This document shows positions 7,833-17,830 of a DNA stretch of 33,663 bases, one piece after another (within the stretch, counting starts at the first letter, position 1; every line of letters begins with the position of its first letter). The stretch comes from Chara braunii (Eukaryota > Streptophyta > Charophyceae > Charales > Characeae), in contig BFEA01000123.1 of assembly GCA_003427395.1 (NCBI GenBank), positions 1,896,627 to 1,930,289 on the forward strand, given 5' to 3'. The notes under the pieces are model-generated. The model did no database searches. It saw nothing but the letters and a program-made list of their open reading frames with translations, and was not told the origin of the DNA. A program made the position numbers and the translations under genes.

Positions 7833-8450
7833 GACTCTCAACACACAATAGCTTCTGCGGAGGGGCGGCGACTCGAGGCGGACCTCTGGCTCTCTAGGCT
7901 GAACGAATGTCAGAAGAAACTTCGTGCTATGGCGGTCCTGCTCTCCTCCCATTCCCTGCCCGGTCTTGAGGTTGAAGGGGGAGCAACCTCTGTAACCGGA
8001 TGGGTGGAGGCGATAGTGCAGTGCATGTTGGAAGTCAGCGAGCCTTTCTAAGAGGGGCCTGCCATGGAGATAGATGCCTATATCGACTGGCACCGAGCAA
8101 ATCCTTTATTGAGCAATTGTCTTCAGCTCCAGGCTGAAGCACGTGTGTGGGGTGTGGAGGTGATTAGGCGTTTGCAGGCAGCCGGATTTGTAACTTCGCC
8201 ACTATCACCAACAGTATCGTCAACAGCATCAACAACAGCATCGAAACCAGTATCAACAACAGCATCAACAATGGTAGCATCTACAACAATTTTGACAGTA
8301 GTGACATCTCTAATACCACTACCAGTGCTTATGACGATGACATCTGCTAAACAGCCTCTGACAACATCAACGACAACATTAACGGGGCATGCGCTCACAA
8401 CGATGACATCTGCTGTACTCTTTAACAACAGCAACGACAACATCAACTGA
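7833..8450 (+). pseudogene. Coding-like remnant of unknown family
   Basis: One frame runs from just after TAA 7830-7832 to TGA 8448-8450, interrupted once by TAA 8049-8051. The first half is leucine-rich and helix-prone (LWLSRLNECQKKLRAMAVLL). The part from ATG 8064 begins MEIDAYIDWHRANPLLSNCL. The last 80 codons are a Thr/Ser-rich low-complexity tail produced by the minisatellite. I do not recognise the protein. It could be a host gene remnant or part of another element. Confidence 0.3.
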
Positions 8451-8493
8451 ACTGTGCATGATCCTATAATGATGACATCTACTGAACTGCCTC
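8302..8493 (+). repeat. About 67-bp minisatellite, three or so units
   Basis: The string gatgacatctgct or a close variant starts at 8336, 8402 and 8470 (steps of 66 and 68), with a weaker match near 8301. Upstream (8215-8290) there is a related aca/tca-rich low-complexity run. The array abuts the poly-T that ends the minus-strand LINE. Confidence 0.55.
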
Positions 8494-8635
8494 TTTTTTT
8501 TTTTTATAAAGAAAATTACCCTGGGATATTGCTAGGGGAGCTGATATGAGCAGACTTCCCTAGCATTCCCTGGGAAGCTCCATCTATTAGTGGGGAGCAG
8601 CACCTGTTGGAAAGCGGGTCCAGCGTCCTACATAT
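8494..8635 (-). other. LINE 3' tail with constant hairpin and variable hairpin
   Basis: On the minus strand gacgctggacccgctttcc (about 8612-8630 on plus) begins the tail, then tgctgctccccactaatag, then a long foldback (8519-8575). The inner stem TGCTAGGG/CCCTAGCA is perfect, and outer CCCTGGGA pairs with TCCCTGGG with one mismatch. The apical part contains CTGCTCATATCAGC. A short AT-rich stretch and A12 follow. The plus LINE tail has the same layout with a different stem, so the fold is conserved rather than the sequence. LINE RTs commonly recognise such 3' structures. Confidence 0.65.
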
Positions 8636-8754
8636 TGAGAATTCCGAAATTCTTGAATAACACAGAACAGTGTTGCCTCACCAGGGACTTGTTGAGTATA
8701 GGCCTCTTCACCCACTCAAGGGGGCGCCAGCTGTAACGTTTCCTAAATAGCCTT

Positions 8755-8955
8755 TCAACAATCCTCTTCAAGAGTATACATTCCATACCATGACAGCGGT
8801 ACTATTGCATTATGGAGTAAGGGAAAAAGACATGAGAATTCATGCACCGAGCGGAGGGGGATTGATGGGTCTACCATGGTCCAATCATGGAACTTTAAAT
8901 TATAGTTTCTGATCAGGGCCTGTTCCTTCTCAACCTCGGCGCCCTCCCATACCAC
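8755..8955 (-). pseudogene. C-terminal end of LINE ORF2
   Basis: The fragment encodes KFHDWTMVDPSIP and SWYGMYTLEEDC. The plus-strand LINE ends its ORF2 with the similar RFHDWLHVDPNI and ERQWYGHQ. This matched pair marks the natural end of ORF2 in this family. The stretch to 9283 contains further ORF2 sequence in shifted frames. Confidence 0.6.
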
Positions 8956-9254
8956 TATTCCTATTTTCCCACCATTCTCCTCTCCAAGCCCGTTTCTGCT
9001 GAATTTTTGGCAGCTTTCTGTGATTTCTATTTTGGACGAGTTAAATTGAATTTTTTCTTTGAGACTGATCCATTGATCTTGTAAATGAGTTTGAATTTGT
9101 TGCTTTATGCAGTCAGTGAATTCTGGACCATCTAGTCTGGCCTCCTCCCATTCACAGGTATTTGTTCTTCGCTAGATAGCCCAGAGTACCGCTCTTCTGC
9201 CAAGGAGGAAAAGGTTCTGTGTGAATATATCATCTGTCTCAGGGGACCAGTGCT

Positions 9255-9894
9255 CTAGTAAGATCGCCTTCCACCCCCAAGGTCATTTCTGTTTGGTTTC
9301 CAATTGGTTCCAGATCCGGTCCCACCATCTCCATTGCCAGATTGAGCCTGGGCACTCAAGGAATATATGTTCAATCGTTTCTGGGATCTTTCTGCTTGGA
9401 AATGCAGACTTGCAGAGTTTACACCAAGGTTCAACAATTCCCTTTTTCTCTAGAGAGGATCTGTCCATTAGCCAGTCATTTGTCGGAAGACATCGGTGCT
9501 CAATTTGCCACTGGAGGGAAGCTGTCTTGGACGGTTTGATCTTCGCAACTTCAAACCATCTGATATCTCTCAACTCATCCTTGCTGACATTCAACTGCTG
9601 CATCCATCTCGTTACTACCCTATACTTCATATTTATTGGTGGTCTGATCATCCGATAAGTTGACTTGACAGAGAGAGTGTGTAAGTTTCTACTTAAATCC
9701 CTCTTGTGTTTGTCCTTGGCCCCCCATATCCAACATGCAGGGTCTATGGGGAGGTCCGAGATAGATGTAGAAGGTCTGAAGGCGAGGCACGAATGAGTAT
9801 CCCTTGGTAAAACTCTGATTCTGAAGCTCTTATTCAAAGGGACCCAAATTGGGACTATGTTGCTACTGAGGTTTATTACATTGTCTTCACCCAC
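9255..9894 (-). pseudogene. LINE ORF2 zf-RVT region
   Basis: The encoded segment includes SLQWQIEHRCLPTNDWLMDR and then WCKLCKSAF, ETIEHIFLECP and RWWDRIWNQL. The C-x2-C...H-x4-C arrangement is the zf-RVT zinc-binding region found downstream of RT in plant-type LINEs. The plus-strand copy has the matching SLQWQISYRCLPTNNW and WCKSCSAEF. The frame ends in a stop soon after RIWNQLETKQK and similarity continues in another frame, so a frameshift lies near 9283. Confidence 0.7.
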
Positions 9895-10055
9895 TTCATG
9901 GAGAGTAATTAAAACTTCTTTGTCTGGTGATATAAGGAGGACGGTACCTATCTTCTGTGGATTCTCTGTAGTGGCGACTCAATCGCTTTCTTGGAGCTTC
10001 CTCCCTTTCTTGAGAATTTTGACCCACTCAATAAGAATCAGCTCCACTATTCTGT

Positions 10056-10613
10056 CTAAATTGTTTTGTACTTGAGGACAGTGTTTGAGCTTCTTATGGA
10101 GGAGCTGTGGGGAAATCCAATCAAGAGATGAAGTGAAACCCCTTGAGAATCTCTGAGCCAGGTATTATTGAATAGAGATTGCCGGTTGATCTTTTTCCAT
10201 CGCTGGGGATAGTGTTTGTTTGGGAGGGGGAGTTTCATCCATGCTTTGAGGAGAGTTGACCAGAAGGGATCATTCCTGATATCTCTTCTGGCTGCCTCCT
10301 TGTTTGTCATGTGCTGCTGATTTATATCCTTGGTTATGCCTCTTGGGATGGGTTAGTTTCTGTTTTCTAACCACATCGCTGGAGCCGTAGATTCATTTGT
10401 CTGGGGGGCTAGTCGTTTTAATTGCTCCCAAGCCAAACCTTGCCATGGAGTTTGAGGGTTGAGTAATAATTTTTTGATCCATTGAATTGAGAGGGCCATG
10501 ACTTGAAGAGAGGGATCAATGATTCCTAAACCCCCTTTGGACTTGGGTTGGATAACTGAGGACCATGCCACTCTACTAATGACATTTTTACAGTTATGGT
10601 TACCTCTCCACAA
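10056..10613 (-). pseudogene. LINE ORF2 connection region between RT and zf-RVT
   Basis: Two broken segments cover this part. The first (10353-10613) begins MWRGNHNCKNVISRVAWS and has GGLGIIDPSLQVMALSIQW. The second (10056-10310) has RRDIRNDPFWSTLLKAWMKL. Both align with the plus-strand LINE (WRGNHEQQGMINRVAW; GGLGLLDPSLQ; ARDKFWSNLIKNWRKL). Stops and frame changes separate them. The gap 10614-10852 contains further degraded ORF2 sequence. Confidence 0.6.
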
Positions 10614-10852
10614 GAAGGCTCTAAGCTGTTGATGGAGAGACTTTGTCCATTTGTTGTCTAAGGGTCAAAAAACTGACTTGTATCAAATTGAGGTCAAAAT
10701 TACATTGTTAATTACCAAGGCTCTGCCCATTATCGATGTGTATTTATTTTTCCATAATCTTAATTTGGTTTGGGCACTTTGTTGTTAATTATGAGCTTCC
10801 CTTCAGCTGAAAGTGATATACCTAAGACTCTTATTGGTTTGTCTAAGGGGAG

Positions 10853-12160
10853 TCAATTAATGCGGGGTGATTCTGGTGGTCTAACTCCCTGATGATGAAT
10901 CCACCGGCCTAAGGTTTTTCCCCCCCAGTTAACCCTCATGTCTGCTAATCTACAGAATTTGTTCATTAAATTTTGTATTGCATTCATATTTTCCTGTATT
11001 GCATCCACCATCAAGGAGAGGTCGTCTGCAAATAGAGAGCACATATGGATTGCTTCTTCTGGGATAGAGGTAACTTGAATTCTCCTAATATCTTTGTGTT
11101 GTTTTAGGTTGGCTGTCAGAGCCTCCATTATTATTACGAAGAGAAAAGGGGCTAGTGGATCACCTTGCCTAACTGATCTCTGTAATTTTATTGGAGGAGC
11201 CAAACTGGCATTAACCATCACTCTTGTGGTTGTTTTTTGGTGCATAATTGTAATCCACTTTCTTAAGTTTGGTCCAAAGTTCATTTTTTCCAGGCATTTG
11301 TCCCGGAAGAACCAATCTACATGATCATAGGCTTTCTCAAAGTCTATGAAAATAAATGTTGCGTTATGCCTAGACTTGCGTGCAACTTCGATAAATTCAT
11401 TTATGAGTAAAATATTATCTTGCATATTCCGATTTGAGATGAACCCTGTTTGAGTTGGGTGAATGATGTCAGCTATGACTTTGAGCATTCTATCTGCTAG
11501 AGCCTTAGCAACCAATTTATAAACCACAGTGAGGAGTGTGATGGGACAATAATTATGAATGTTAAGTTTATCTCCCTTTTTGTACAGAAGCATAAGAACC
11601 CCTTGATTGACAATCTCTCCCATGTCCCCTGCAATCCAGGCCGCTTGATAATAATCCATGAGATCTTGTGCGAAAGGTCCCCACATGGTTTCCCAAAATT
11701 CTTTTGGGAGACCATCGATACCTGGTATCTTTTCCTCTTCCATTAAGATGAGGGCCTTCCAAATTTCATCCTTGGTTAATGGTAATTCCAGTTTCTTTTT
11801 TTGTTCATTTGTGATTGATTTTTTTGAAGGAATAAGGAATTTCTCTACTTCTGTTGCTCTTTGTATCAGAGGAATGAAGGAATTTTCTGACTTAAACAGA
11901 TAATTACAAAAATCTCTAGTTATTTTCATATTGGCGTCCATTGAAATGGCTAGGGGTTCGTCACTATTGAAAGGATTCATTGAAGCTTCTATTGTGGTTC
12001 TGCCTGTTCTAGCTCTAGCCATGGCGAAGAATCTTGCGTCCATTATACCTTCCATCTGATGTTTCTTGAGCTTACAACGTATTCTGAATCCCTGCCATCT
12101 ATATTCCATACATTTGAGTAGGTGGTCTTCTAAAGCCCGAATTTCATTTGCCAGAGGCAT
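10853..12160 (-). CDS. LINE reverse transcriptase domain (435-codon open frame)
   Basis: All RT blocks are readable: IPGIDGLPKEFW (RT0/1), KKGDKLNIHNYCPITLL (RT2, with Cys where most LINEs have Arg in NYRPI), QTGFISNRNMQDNI (RT3), FIFIDFEKAYDHVDW (motif A), VRQGDPLAPFLF (motif B), LFADDLSLMV (motif C; catalytic Asp pair, plus 11021-11026) and RVNWGGKT (RT7). In LINEs this polymerase copies element RNA onto nicked chromosomal DNA. The ATG at 12160 is probably internal, because the family has endonuclease upstream in the same ORF2. The NYCPI change may lower activity. Upstream (12161-12419) only degraded linker sequence is seen. Confidence 0.8.
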   Translation of the reverse strand: MPLANEIRALEDHLLKCMEYRWQGFRIRCKLKKHQMEGIMDARFFAMARARTGRTTIEASMNPFNSDEPLAISMDANMKITRDFCNYLFKSENSFIPLIQRATEVEKFLIPSKKSITNEQKKKLELPLTKDEIWKALILMEEEKIPGIDGLPKEFWETMWGPFAQDLMDYYQAAWIAGDMGEIVNQGVLMLLYKKGDKLNIHNYCPITLLTVVYKLVAKALADRMLKVIADIIHPTQTGFISNRNMQDNILLINEFIEVARKSRHNATFIFIDFEKAYDHVDWFFRDKCLEKMNFGPNLRKWITIMHQKTTTRVMVNASLAPPIKLQRSVRQGDPLAPFLFVIIMEALTANLKQHKDIRRIQVTSIPEEAIHMCSLFADDLSLMVDAIQENMNAIQNLMNKFCRLADMRVNWGGKTLGRWIHHQGVRPPESPRIN

Positions 12161-12419
12161 CAGAGGTTCTTGTTCATTTTCATTTATCTTTTTTTCTTGT
12201 AATTCTTGATTTTTTTTTTAATATCAGTTTCTTGTTAATGTCTTAAATTTGCCAGGGCTTTTGAATATTCATTGCATTTACGGCCTATAAAATCCAGGCC
12301 GTTGTTGAACCATATTATATCCTTTTCAATGCAACTCCTCTGTTTTTTTCAGAATTCCCATACGTCCTCGAGGTATTGCAAGAAGTCCTGGTTCTTTAGA
12401 TGTGAGGTATTGAGTTTAT

Positions 12420-13140
12420 AGAATCCCCTACCGTGATCCGGTTTTTTCCGGAAAGAGAATACTGCCATACACATAGCATGATCCAACCCTGGGGAGAGGC
12501 TCTTAGGTAAGATACAAGCGAATTGAAGACCTCCTTGAAGATCTTCAGAGACTAAAATTAGATCAATCCTAAATTTAGTAGGTTTGTTGGAGTGTCTCTT
12601 AGTAAAGCATGAGAAAAATTTAGTGGTGGGATTCAGTCTCCTGAAGGAGTCAAAGAGATTGTAGGAATTGCATAAATTAAATATGATTTGTTCATCTATC
12701 TAAATTCCGATCGGGGGCTGCATTGAAATCCCCTGCCATTATTACAGGGATGCCCACCGGGATACTGGGAAGTAAAAAATCAAAACAATTCTGGCGTTCC
12801 CCCAACTCATTAGGACCATATACATTCAATATACTAATTATTTCTAATTCCAACATTGCTAGAATAAAAATTAATCTTCCTTCCTGTTGGTCGACTTCCC
12901 AGTTAATTACTTATACTTTTGAACCTGGAGGGACCCATATCGCCACACCTGCACTTCCTGGTTTTGGAGCATGTGCCCGGTACGCGTCATGGGGTCATAA
13001 TTCCTTGTGAATGTGATTATGGGTAGCTGTGTTCATTAAGTGTGTTTCCTGAATGCAGACCACGTCTAGTCATTTCTTGCCACCTACCCCTTTAAGGAGG
13101 TCTAGTATAGCTTGGTGCTTGGTGGACTTGACAGAGGCTA
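12420..13140 (-). pseudogene. LINE EEP (apurinic-type) endonuclease domain
   Basis: In translation, with a few in-frame stops, the sequence gives LRSLNVNGLAS (catalytic Asn region, in the upstream overlapping ORF), CIQETHLMN (catalytic Glu), GVAIWVPPG, ILNVYGPNEL and IPVIMAGDFNAAPDRNLDR (Asp/Asn of the DFN motif). The plus-strand LINE shows the same motifs in a nearly clean frame. The 3' part (SDH box) falls in degraded sequence at about 12420-12600. This nuclease nicks target DNA to prime reverse transcription. Confidence 0.7.
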
Positions 13141-13444
13141 GGCCGTTTACATTGAGAGATCTCAGATCTAAGTCTACATTTCTTTTAAGGAGTCTCCAAT
13201 TTTTATCCGTGTTATAAAGAAGGTCTATTAGGTTCACATCTACTGTTTTATTCCCCATTGATCTACAAGCCTTTCCAATTGACAGTATCCAGGACCCCAC
13301 CTTTCTTGAGGTAGTCTGCCGTATTATTATGAGAAGAATGGTAATAACATCCTCATCAGACCAGAACTGATTAGACTTTATATTGAGAATTTGTAGGTCT
13401 TTGATTACTTCTATATTCATCCATTTCAAGTTGGGAGTATCCAA
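13070..13444 (-). pseudogene. LINE ORF1 C-terminus running into ORF2 start
   Basis: The 124-codon frame starts with a segment (MNIEVIKDLQILNIKSNQFW) that aligns with the end of ORF1 in the plus-strand LINE (MEVHQTRIKANTCW), and ends with the first EEP motif (LDLRSLNVNGLAS). In the plus copy these lie in separate ORFs (ORF1 ends at 22182; EEP begins near 22305). Here a length change has put ORF1 end and ORF2 start into one frame. From 13445 to 13850 more degraded ORF1 sequence is present. Confidence 0.5.
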
Positions 13445-13850
13445 GACTTTAAATTTTACATATATATATCACCATGTGATACTCCCCCCAACCCCGGCAG
13501 CAGCATGATAGAAGCCCAACTCCCTGTAGGAAAATGTTTCTTGTTAGTCTAAAAGCCTATGGTTTACTTATGGTTGTGTCATGTCCTTGTAGAGCGACTT
13601 CACCATAACGTGATGGATAAATCGTCGAGAGTCCTGCTTCCCATTCCCCTTCCTTGAACCTAACTAAAAGGATAACCGTACCCGTCCTCGAGAGGGGGGA
13701 CTGTTTCGTTGCCTGGGTGAGGCGTACTCTTAACTTTTGTCTCTTGCTGGTAGAGTCTGTCACTGTTGTGATTAAAGCCAATTGTGAGTGTTGCAGGGAC
13801 TCCTCATGATACCCCTAATTAGCATTGATCTCCTTATACCCTGCTGGAGA

Positions 13851-14693
13851 CTATAGAGATTCCAAAGTACGGTCTATTGTCGCCTCCAAGTTTGTACTTA
13901 TTTTGCTCGCTAGATTTTTTCCTGCCTTCCCACCTTTCTCAGATTCAGATTCGCTTGGAGAAGAGGTAGGATCCTCTTCTTCTTCTATCAAAATATAAGA
14001 TTTCCTATTGTTCAGGTTCATGTTTGTTGCCCCTACCTGCAGGTATTTCCTTTCCCCTGTGATCGGGGAGAGGATTTCTATCATCTTTGGTTCCGGGTGA
14101 ATCATGTCGGTGTGTTCTAGATTTCTCAGATCCTTCAAGGGGAACTTCTCATTGTCCTGTGAAGTGGCTTGATGTTCCCAGGCTATTTGTGAAGAGGAAT
14201 TGTCATTCTCACGATGTTGACTATGTTCTTGTGGACAGAAAGTTGTTCTCTTGAGAGGTTCACGAGACAGCTCTTGGCAGCTCAATGCTAATGTTGGTGA
14301 TCGAGGAACCACCATTTGAGCCGTCGTAATCAGTATTTGAGCGTCTATAGATCTCTCCTGATCTGAACCAATCCTTAGTGGGGCTGTAACATTCATTAGT
14401 GGATTTGACAATTCATTTTGTTGTTGTTCTGTCTGTTTTGTATGTTTTATCTGCCCAAGATTCTGAGTAAATAGGTTGGATTGTGGTTGTGGAGTGATTG
14501 GAGTCTGTGTGCAATAATGCGTATCCATTGGAACTCTATGATTTTCATTTTTATTTTTTATCTTTTGATTTGACATTTTGTTTCTCCTCGGAGTGATAGC
14601 CAGTTTTTTCAGCAGACTCATATGATGCTCTGTTCTCAGGGCTTGAGGCAGGCAGCGAGTCTGCTTTTTATGCTTAGTCTTCTTAGTCCGCAT
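13851..14693 (-). pseudogene. LINE ORF1, hydrophilic middle part
   Basis: A 280-codon open frame, rich in Q, N, T, S and K, with an acidic/serine run near its end (IEEEEDPTSSPSESESE). There is no catalytic motif. Position between the zinc-knuckle part and the ORF1 C-terminus, and the same strand and order as the rest of the LINE, make it ORF1 linker. Fast-evolving low-complexity linkers are usual in LINE ORF1. It could be mistaken for an independent gene, but nothing supports that. Confidence 0.5.
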
Positions 14694-15226
14694 CTCCTTG
14701 CTTTTATGGTCGTTTTTTTTCTGGCCAATACCTTGAGTCTTCTTGACCTCTTTACAATTCTAGTGTCCATGTTGAGGTCCAGCTCATTACTGACCATTTG
14801 TCTATGCAATACCGAGTTTGAGTTTGCCACTTGTAGAGGGAAAGTTGTGAGTAGCCTATCTGATACTGCTTGGAGATGTCTGTTGCACATATCAGGCCAT
14901 GTGGCTTGCGATGGGGGGCCAAATTGCGAAGCCGATTTCAGACTGTCTCTCCTTCATAGAAGATCAGCAATGTGGTCCTGTATCTGCTGCCAATCTAAAC
15001 CTAGAATCGAAGAGAATTTGAATTTCAAATTGGCTATCAACCACATGACCATCCTGTGGAGGCTGGTTTTCAGTTCTTTCAGCGAGTCAATGTAGTCCTC
15101 TCTGACCCCCATTACTGTGAATGGGGAGCGAGCTACAGGGGTAATTTCCACATCCATCGTTTCATGTGAGAAGATCACCTGCAATTGATCAATCTCCATA
15201 TCCTTCGCCCTTTCCCTCTGTTCCAT
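14636..15226 (-). pseudogene. LINE ORF1, basic/helical segment
   Basis: Two overlapping-frame fragments are seen. One is basic (RSRRLKVLARKKTTIKARRC). The other (14954-15226) contains DYIDSLKELKTSLHRMVMWL and LGLDWQQIQDHIADLL. A frameshift near 14900-14950 separates them. The plus-strand LINE has a short comparable helix near 21230-21290 (WLLSSLKDRYGPVADEL). Function in ORF1 is unknown. Confidence 0.4.
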
Positions 15227-15481
15227 TATCCCCGTAACACAGTTGGTTTATTGTAAGGACAGTTGGTCCATTTGCAAGGTAGAGGCCGCCTGTGAAGACA
15301 GATGTGGTTGCTGAGACGTGAGAATCTGGTTCTTGTCTCTTAGTATTTGGTTTTCTGTACTTACTGTCTTCTTTCTGACCTCCTTATGGACCTGGTTCTG
15401 TTGATTCATCTGGTTTTGCTGGTTTTGCTGATTCCTCTGAACTGGTTGACTCTGCCTAATGTGTTGATGGTTCTGATGACC

Positions 15482-15724
15482 CTAGACGGCCTGGTTCACT
15501 TGCTTACCTTGATTACTGTGTAGAGGTTGTTGTGACTGATGTTGGATATGATGTGGTGGTACCCAGTCAGCAAGCGGGTGGGGCGTTTTGCGATGGTTAC
15601 TTCTACCTTCCAAGTACCATCCTATTGGCGCTCCCATAGAGTTTGACTCATCATTGTACACCCATCCTTCATGCCCTGGTACCCCTGGTGTCCAGCGGTG
15701 TGGTCGCAACGGGTCTTTGTTCAA
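15482..15724 (-). pseudogene. LINE ORF1 Q/H-rich segment
   Basis: An 80-codon fragment rich in H, P and Q (IQHQSQQPLHSNQGKQVNQ), directly after the zinc-knuckle segment in reading order. A stop separates it from the segment at 15731-16180. The sequence down to 15227 is also Gln/Asn-rich in translation, from repeated tggtt/ctgg units, and is degraded. Confidence 0.4.
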
Positions 15725-15730
15725 TCTCTG

Positions 15731-16180
15731 TTATGAAAGCATCGCATGTTGGGGGTGGAGGGGATAGGCGAACTCCGTGTTTAAGTGTCCATATGTTTTG
15801 CATTTAAAGCACCAGGGTCTGAATTTATGAGCCGTATGAATTTGATAGATCCTTCCTCCCATCTTATACGGAATTATATCATCCATTGAAAAAGGTTGTT
15901 CCTTTCGTAGATCCAAGGCCAACATGAGGTAATCATCTCTCTTTGCTACATGGGCTGAGAGTGGATCGATGAAATCAATTATTTTGAATTGTTGCCCAAA
16001 ATCGTGTACAAAGGCAACATGTACTTCTATTGGAATATGTCTCAATTCTACCCAATAAAAGTCCCTCATCAAATGGTCTTTTTTTTCTTCCGGGCTAATC
16101 TTCTTAGGCAACCATGGATAAATTCTAACTTGTGAGTTACCCCATATTAGTTTTTCCAACTGTCCATCATTTTTTATCAT
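15731..16180 (-). pseudogene. LINE ORF1 RNA-binding-like segment with defective zinc knuckle
   Basis: The 149 residues include YPWLPKKISPEEKKDHLMRD, FYWVELRHIPIEVHV and a knuckle-like end WCFKCKTYGHLNTEF. The knuckle has C-x2-C-x4-H but Phe where the last Cys (x4-C) belongs, so zinc binding is probably lost. The preceding part resembles the DUF4283-like domain that often precedes a zinc knuckle in plant LINE and gag-like proteins. That assignment is by layout, not by firm sequence match. Confidence 0.55.
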
Positions 16181-16189
16181 TTAAAAAAA

Positions 16190-16577
16190 GACAGAGAACT
16201 GTGAAGACTATCGGGGAGATTGGCTGAATGAGAAAAAATTCAGCCACCGCTTCAGTATTGTTCTTCATTTGTTCCAGTTTTTTACAGATCCATTTAATTT
16301 TGTCATTTATTGATTTGTTTGCATTCTCATTAAAGAATATTCAATTACTGACATGTTTCATATAAACCGCATCCCTATGTGGTAATTTCTCTAACGGGTA
16401 TGATTTCATCAGAGTTTTCCTACCTCCTTGATCTATGAATTTCTGTTCAGACGGGAGGAGGAAAAGGGTGAGAAAGTAGGCCCTTGCTGATGAGAGGTTT
16501 CTGAGTGGAATCTTCAATTCCTTTGCTGGTGTTCTAGGAGGACCTATAGCTGGTCTAATTACATTAAGTGTCTTGTC
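16190..16577 (-). pseudogene. LINE ORF1 degraded segment linking N-terminus and zinc-knuckle part
   Basis: No long ORF. Translation with stops gives a run similar in character to the next segment (AIGPPRTPAKELKIPLRNL, then a hydrophobic stretch). It lies directly between the ORF1 N-terminal ORF, which ends at 16578, and the 15731-16180 ORF, in the same orientation. It is best read as ORF1 broken by stops and small indels. Confidence 0.4.
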
Positions 16578-17237
16578 CTAGAGTGTTGATCTTACTCTTT
16601 GTGCCCATGTTTCTTCTCGCTGTTTGTTAGCCTTCCCCCCTATATCTGGATGAACACTTTGATCCTTGAAGTTTTGCTCCCATCTCCTTTCTCCTTCAGT
16701 AAGTATTTCTTCTTGATCCTGCATTATCTTATCTTCCATACATTTTTCCTTCTCTGGCATTCCCCCTGGGGACCGTTCCTCTTGGTGCAACTGAGACTGC
16801 TGTTGGTGGGAATGTGAGATGTTTTGGTCAGGGACCTGTGAAGGACAAGGCTGCAAATCCCCCAGTTGTACAAGGGTGGTTTCCCCCTCCTCACTATAGA
16901 GTTGTTGTGGGGGATCCTTCTGATCAGTGAGAGGTGGAAACTGCTTTTGATATGCTTCTTGGGGGGAGATGGATTGTCTCGTTTTTGTTGTGATCCCTAC
17001 CCCCCTGGATAGCCATTCAACAGCGTTCCTTGATTTCCAGGTGGTGTCATTTAGATTGTTCGATGGCATTGCCTGGTTGTGCGTGGTTGGCATTGTCTGT
17101 TGTTGTGTGTTGTGGGACGTGTTGGGTCTGGCATATGGCAATGTCCCCAATTGTCTGAATAGGTTGTGAAGCATAGCTCCCTGATAGAACATGAGGGAAT
17201 CGTTTCCTCTTGCTCTTTTTGGAGACATTTTCATCAT
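16578..17237 (-). CDS. LINE ORF1 N-terminal part
   Basis: A 219-codon frame. It starts at ATG 17237 or, one Met later, 17234, and begins MMKMSPKRARG. It is rich in Q, N, T, P and E, with a charged C-terminal third (EKEKCMEDKIMQDQEEILTE) that could form a helix or coiled coil. It lies at the 5' end of the minus-strand LINE, and the upstream sequence switches to repeat-like non-coding DNA, so this is the likely ORF1 start. It ends in a stop, after which ORF1-like sequence goes on. The function is probably RNA binding and assembly, by position only. Confidence 0.55.
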   Translation of the reverse strand: MMKMSPKRARGNDSLMFYQGAMLHNLFRQLGTLPYARPNTSHNTQQQTMPTTHNQAMPSNNLNDTTWKSRNAVEWLSRGVGITTKTRQSISPQEAYQKQFPPLTDQKDPPQQLYSEEGETTLVQLGDLQPCPSQVPDQNISHSHQQQSQLHQEERSPGGMPEKEKCMEDKIMQDQEEILTEGERRWEQNFKDQSVHPDIGGKANKQREETWAQRVRSTL

Positions 17238-17239
17238 TT

Positions 17240-17830
17240 TGTGTCGCCTGGCTGATTACGGGAAGGGGTGTGTGGGGAGGAAACGATGGAGAGGGCGAGG
17301 TGCACCGAAAACGGAGAGTGGAAAGAAAGAGCGAAAGAATGAGAAATGAAGGGACGCAATAGGACGCAATTGACCTATCCTCTGGAGATGAGAAGGAAGA
17401 CAATTAAGAGAGATAAGGAGAAAGGACAGGTTCGTGTGAGATAACTGTTGAGTGGGATAAAAGTGGGAGGGAGGCAGTTAAGGAAAAAGGAGAAAGGATA
17501 AGAAAATTGTTGAGTGGGATAGAGGTGGGAAGGGAGAGGCTAGCCAGTGGAGAAGGATGAGTGACTAACCCCCGATTAGACGGGGACCGGATAGAATGGA
17601 AGAGCGGAGAAAAGAATGACCTCAAATTAGCTATCCTCTGAAAAAATAATGAAGGACAGTAAAGTGGAAAGACGGACACGTGTGAGCTAACTATTGAGTG
17701 GGATGGAGGTGGGGGATGAGTGACTAGGCGTGGAAGAGGAATGAGTGTGAGTCCCCTAATACTATAAGTAGTGGGATCAAGAGATTGGTGAGATTCTATC
17801 GGCGCTGAGATTACATGGGCCGTCACTCTG
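17240..17830 (-). repeat. Purine-rich (on +) repeats upstream of the LINE ORF1: candidate 5' UTR/promoter
   Basis: A block starting near 17375 (ctatcctctg ... gtgtgagataactgttgagt) recurs near 17629 (ctatcctctg ... gtgtgagctaactattgagt), about 254 bp apart. The piece ttgagtgggat also occurs near 17512. The sequence is GA-rich on plus. Repeated monomers just upstream of ORF1 are a known LINE promoter design, for example in mouse L1. Proline/serine-rich open frames here are by-products of the composition. Confidence 0.45.

Larger units (their letters stand above)
8494..17240 (-). mobile_element. Long LINE (L1-like: ORF1, EEP endonuclease, RT, zf-RVT), decayed
   Basis: Read on the minus strand, the order is ORF1 with a zinc-knuckle remnant (17237 to about 13.3 kb), EEP endonuclease (about 13.14-12.42 kb), RT (12160-10853), connection/thumb (10613-10056), zf-RVT (9894-9283), C-terminus (8955-8755), a 3' tail with hairpins and a poly(A) tail (T12 on plus, 8494-8505). 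The same order and sequence similarity are found in the plus-strand LINE at 21186-27489. No RNase H motif was seen. Stops and frameshifts are frequent, but the RT ORF of 435 codons is intact. The 5' end is uncertain: purine-rich repeats up to about 17.83 kb may be its promoter. No convincing target-site duplication was found by eye. Confidence 0.85.

Noticed and set aside
8123-8446. Val/Asp-rich minus-strand open frame
   Set aside because: It is the antisense of the aca/tca-rich minisatellite region.
17404-17826. 140-codon minus-strand open frame rich in Pro, Ser and Leu
   Set aside because: It is a by-product of the purine-rich repeats upstream of the LINE ORF1; no motif and repeat-derived composition.
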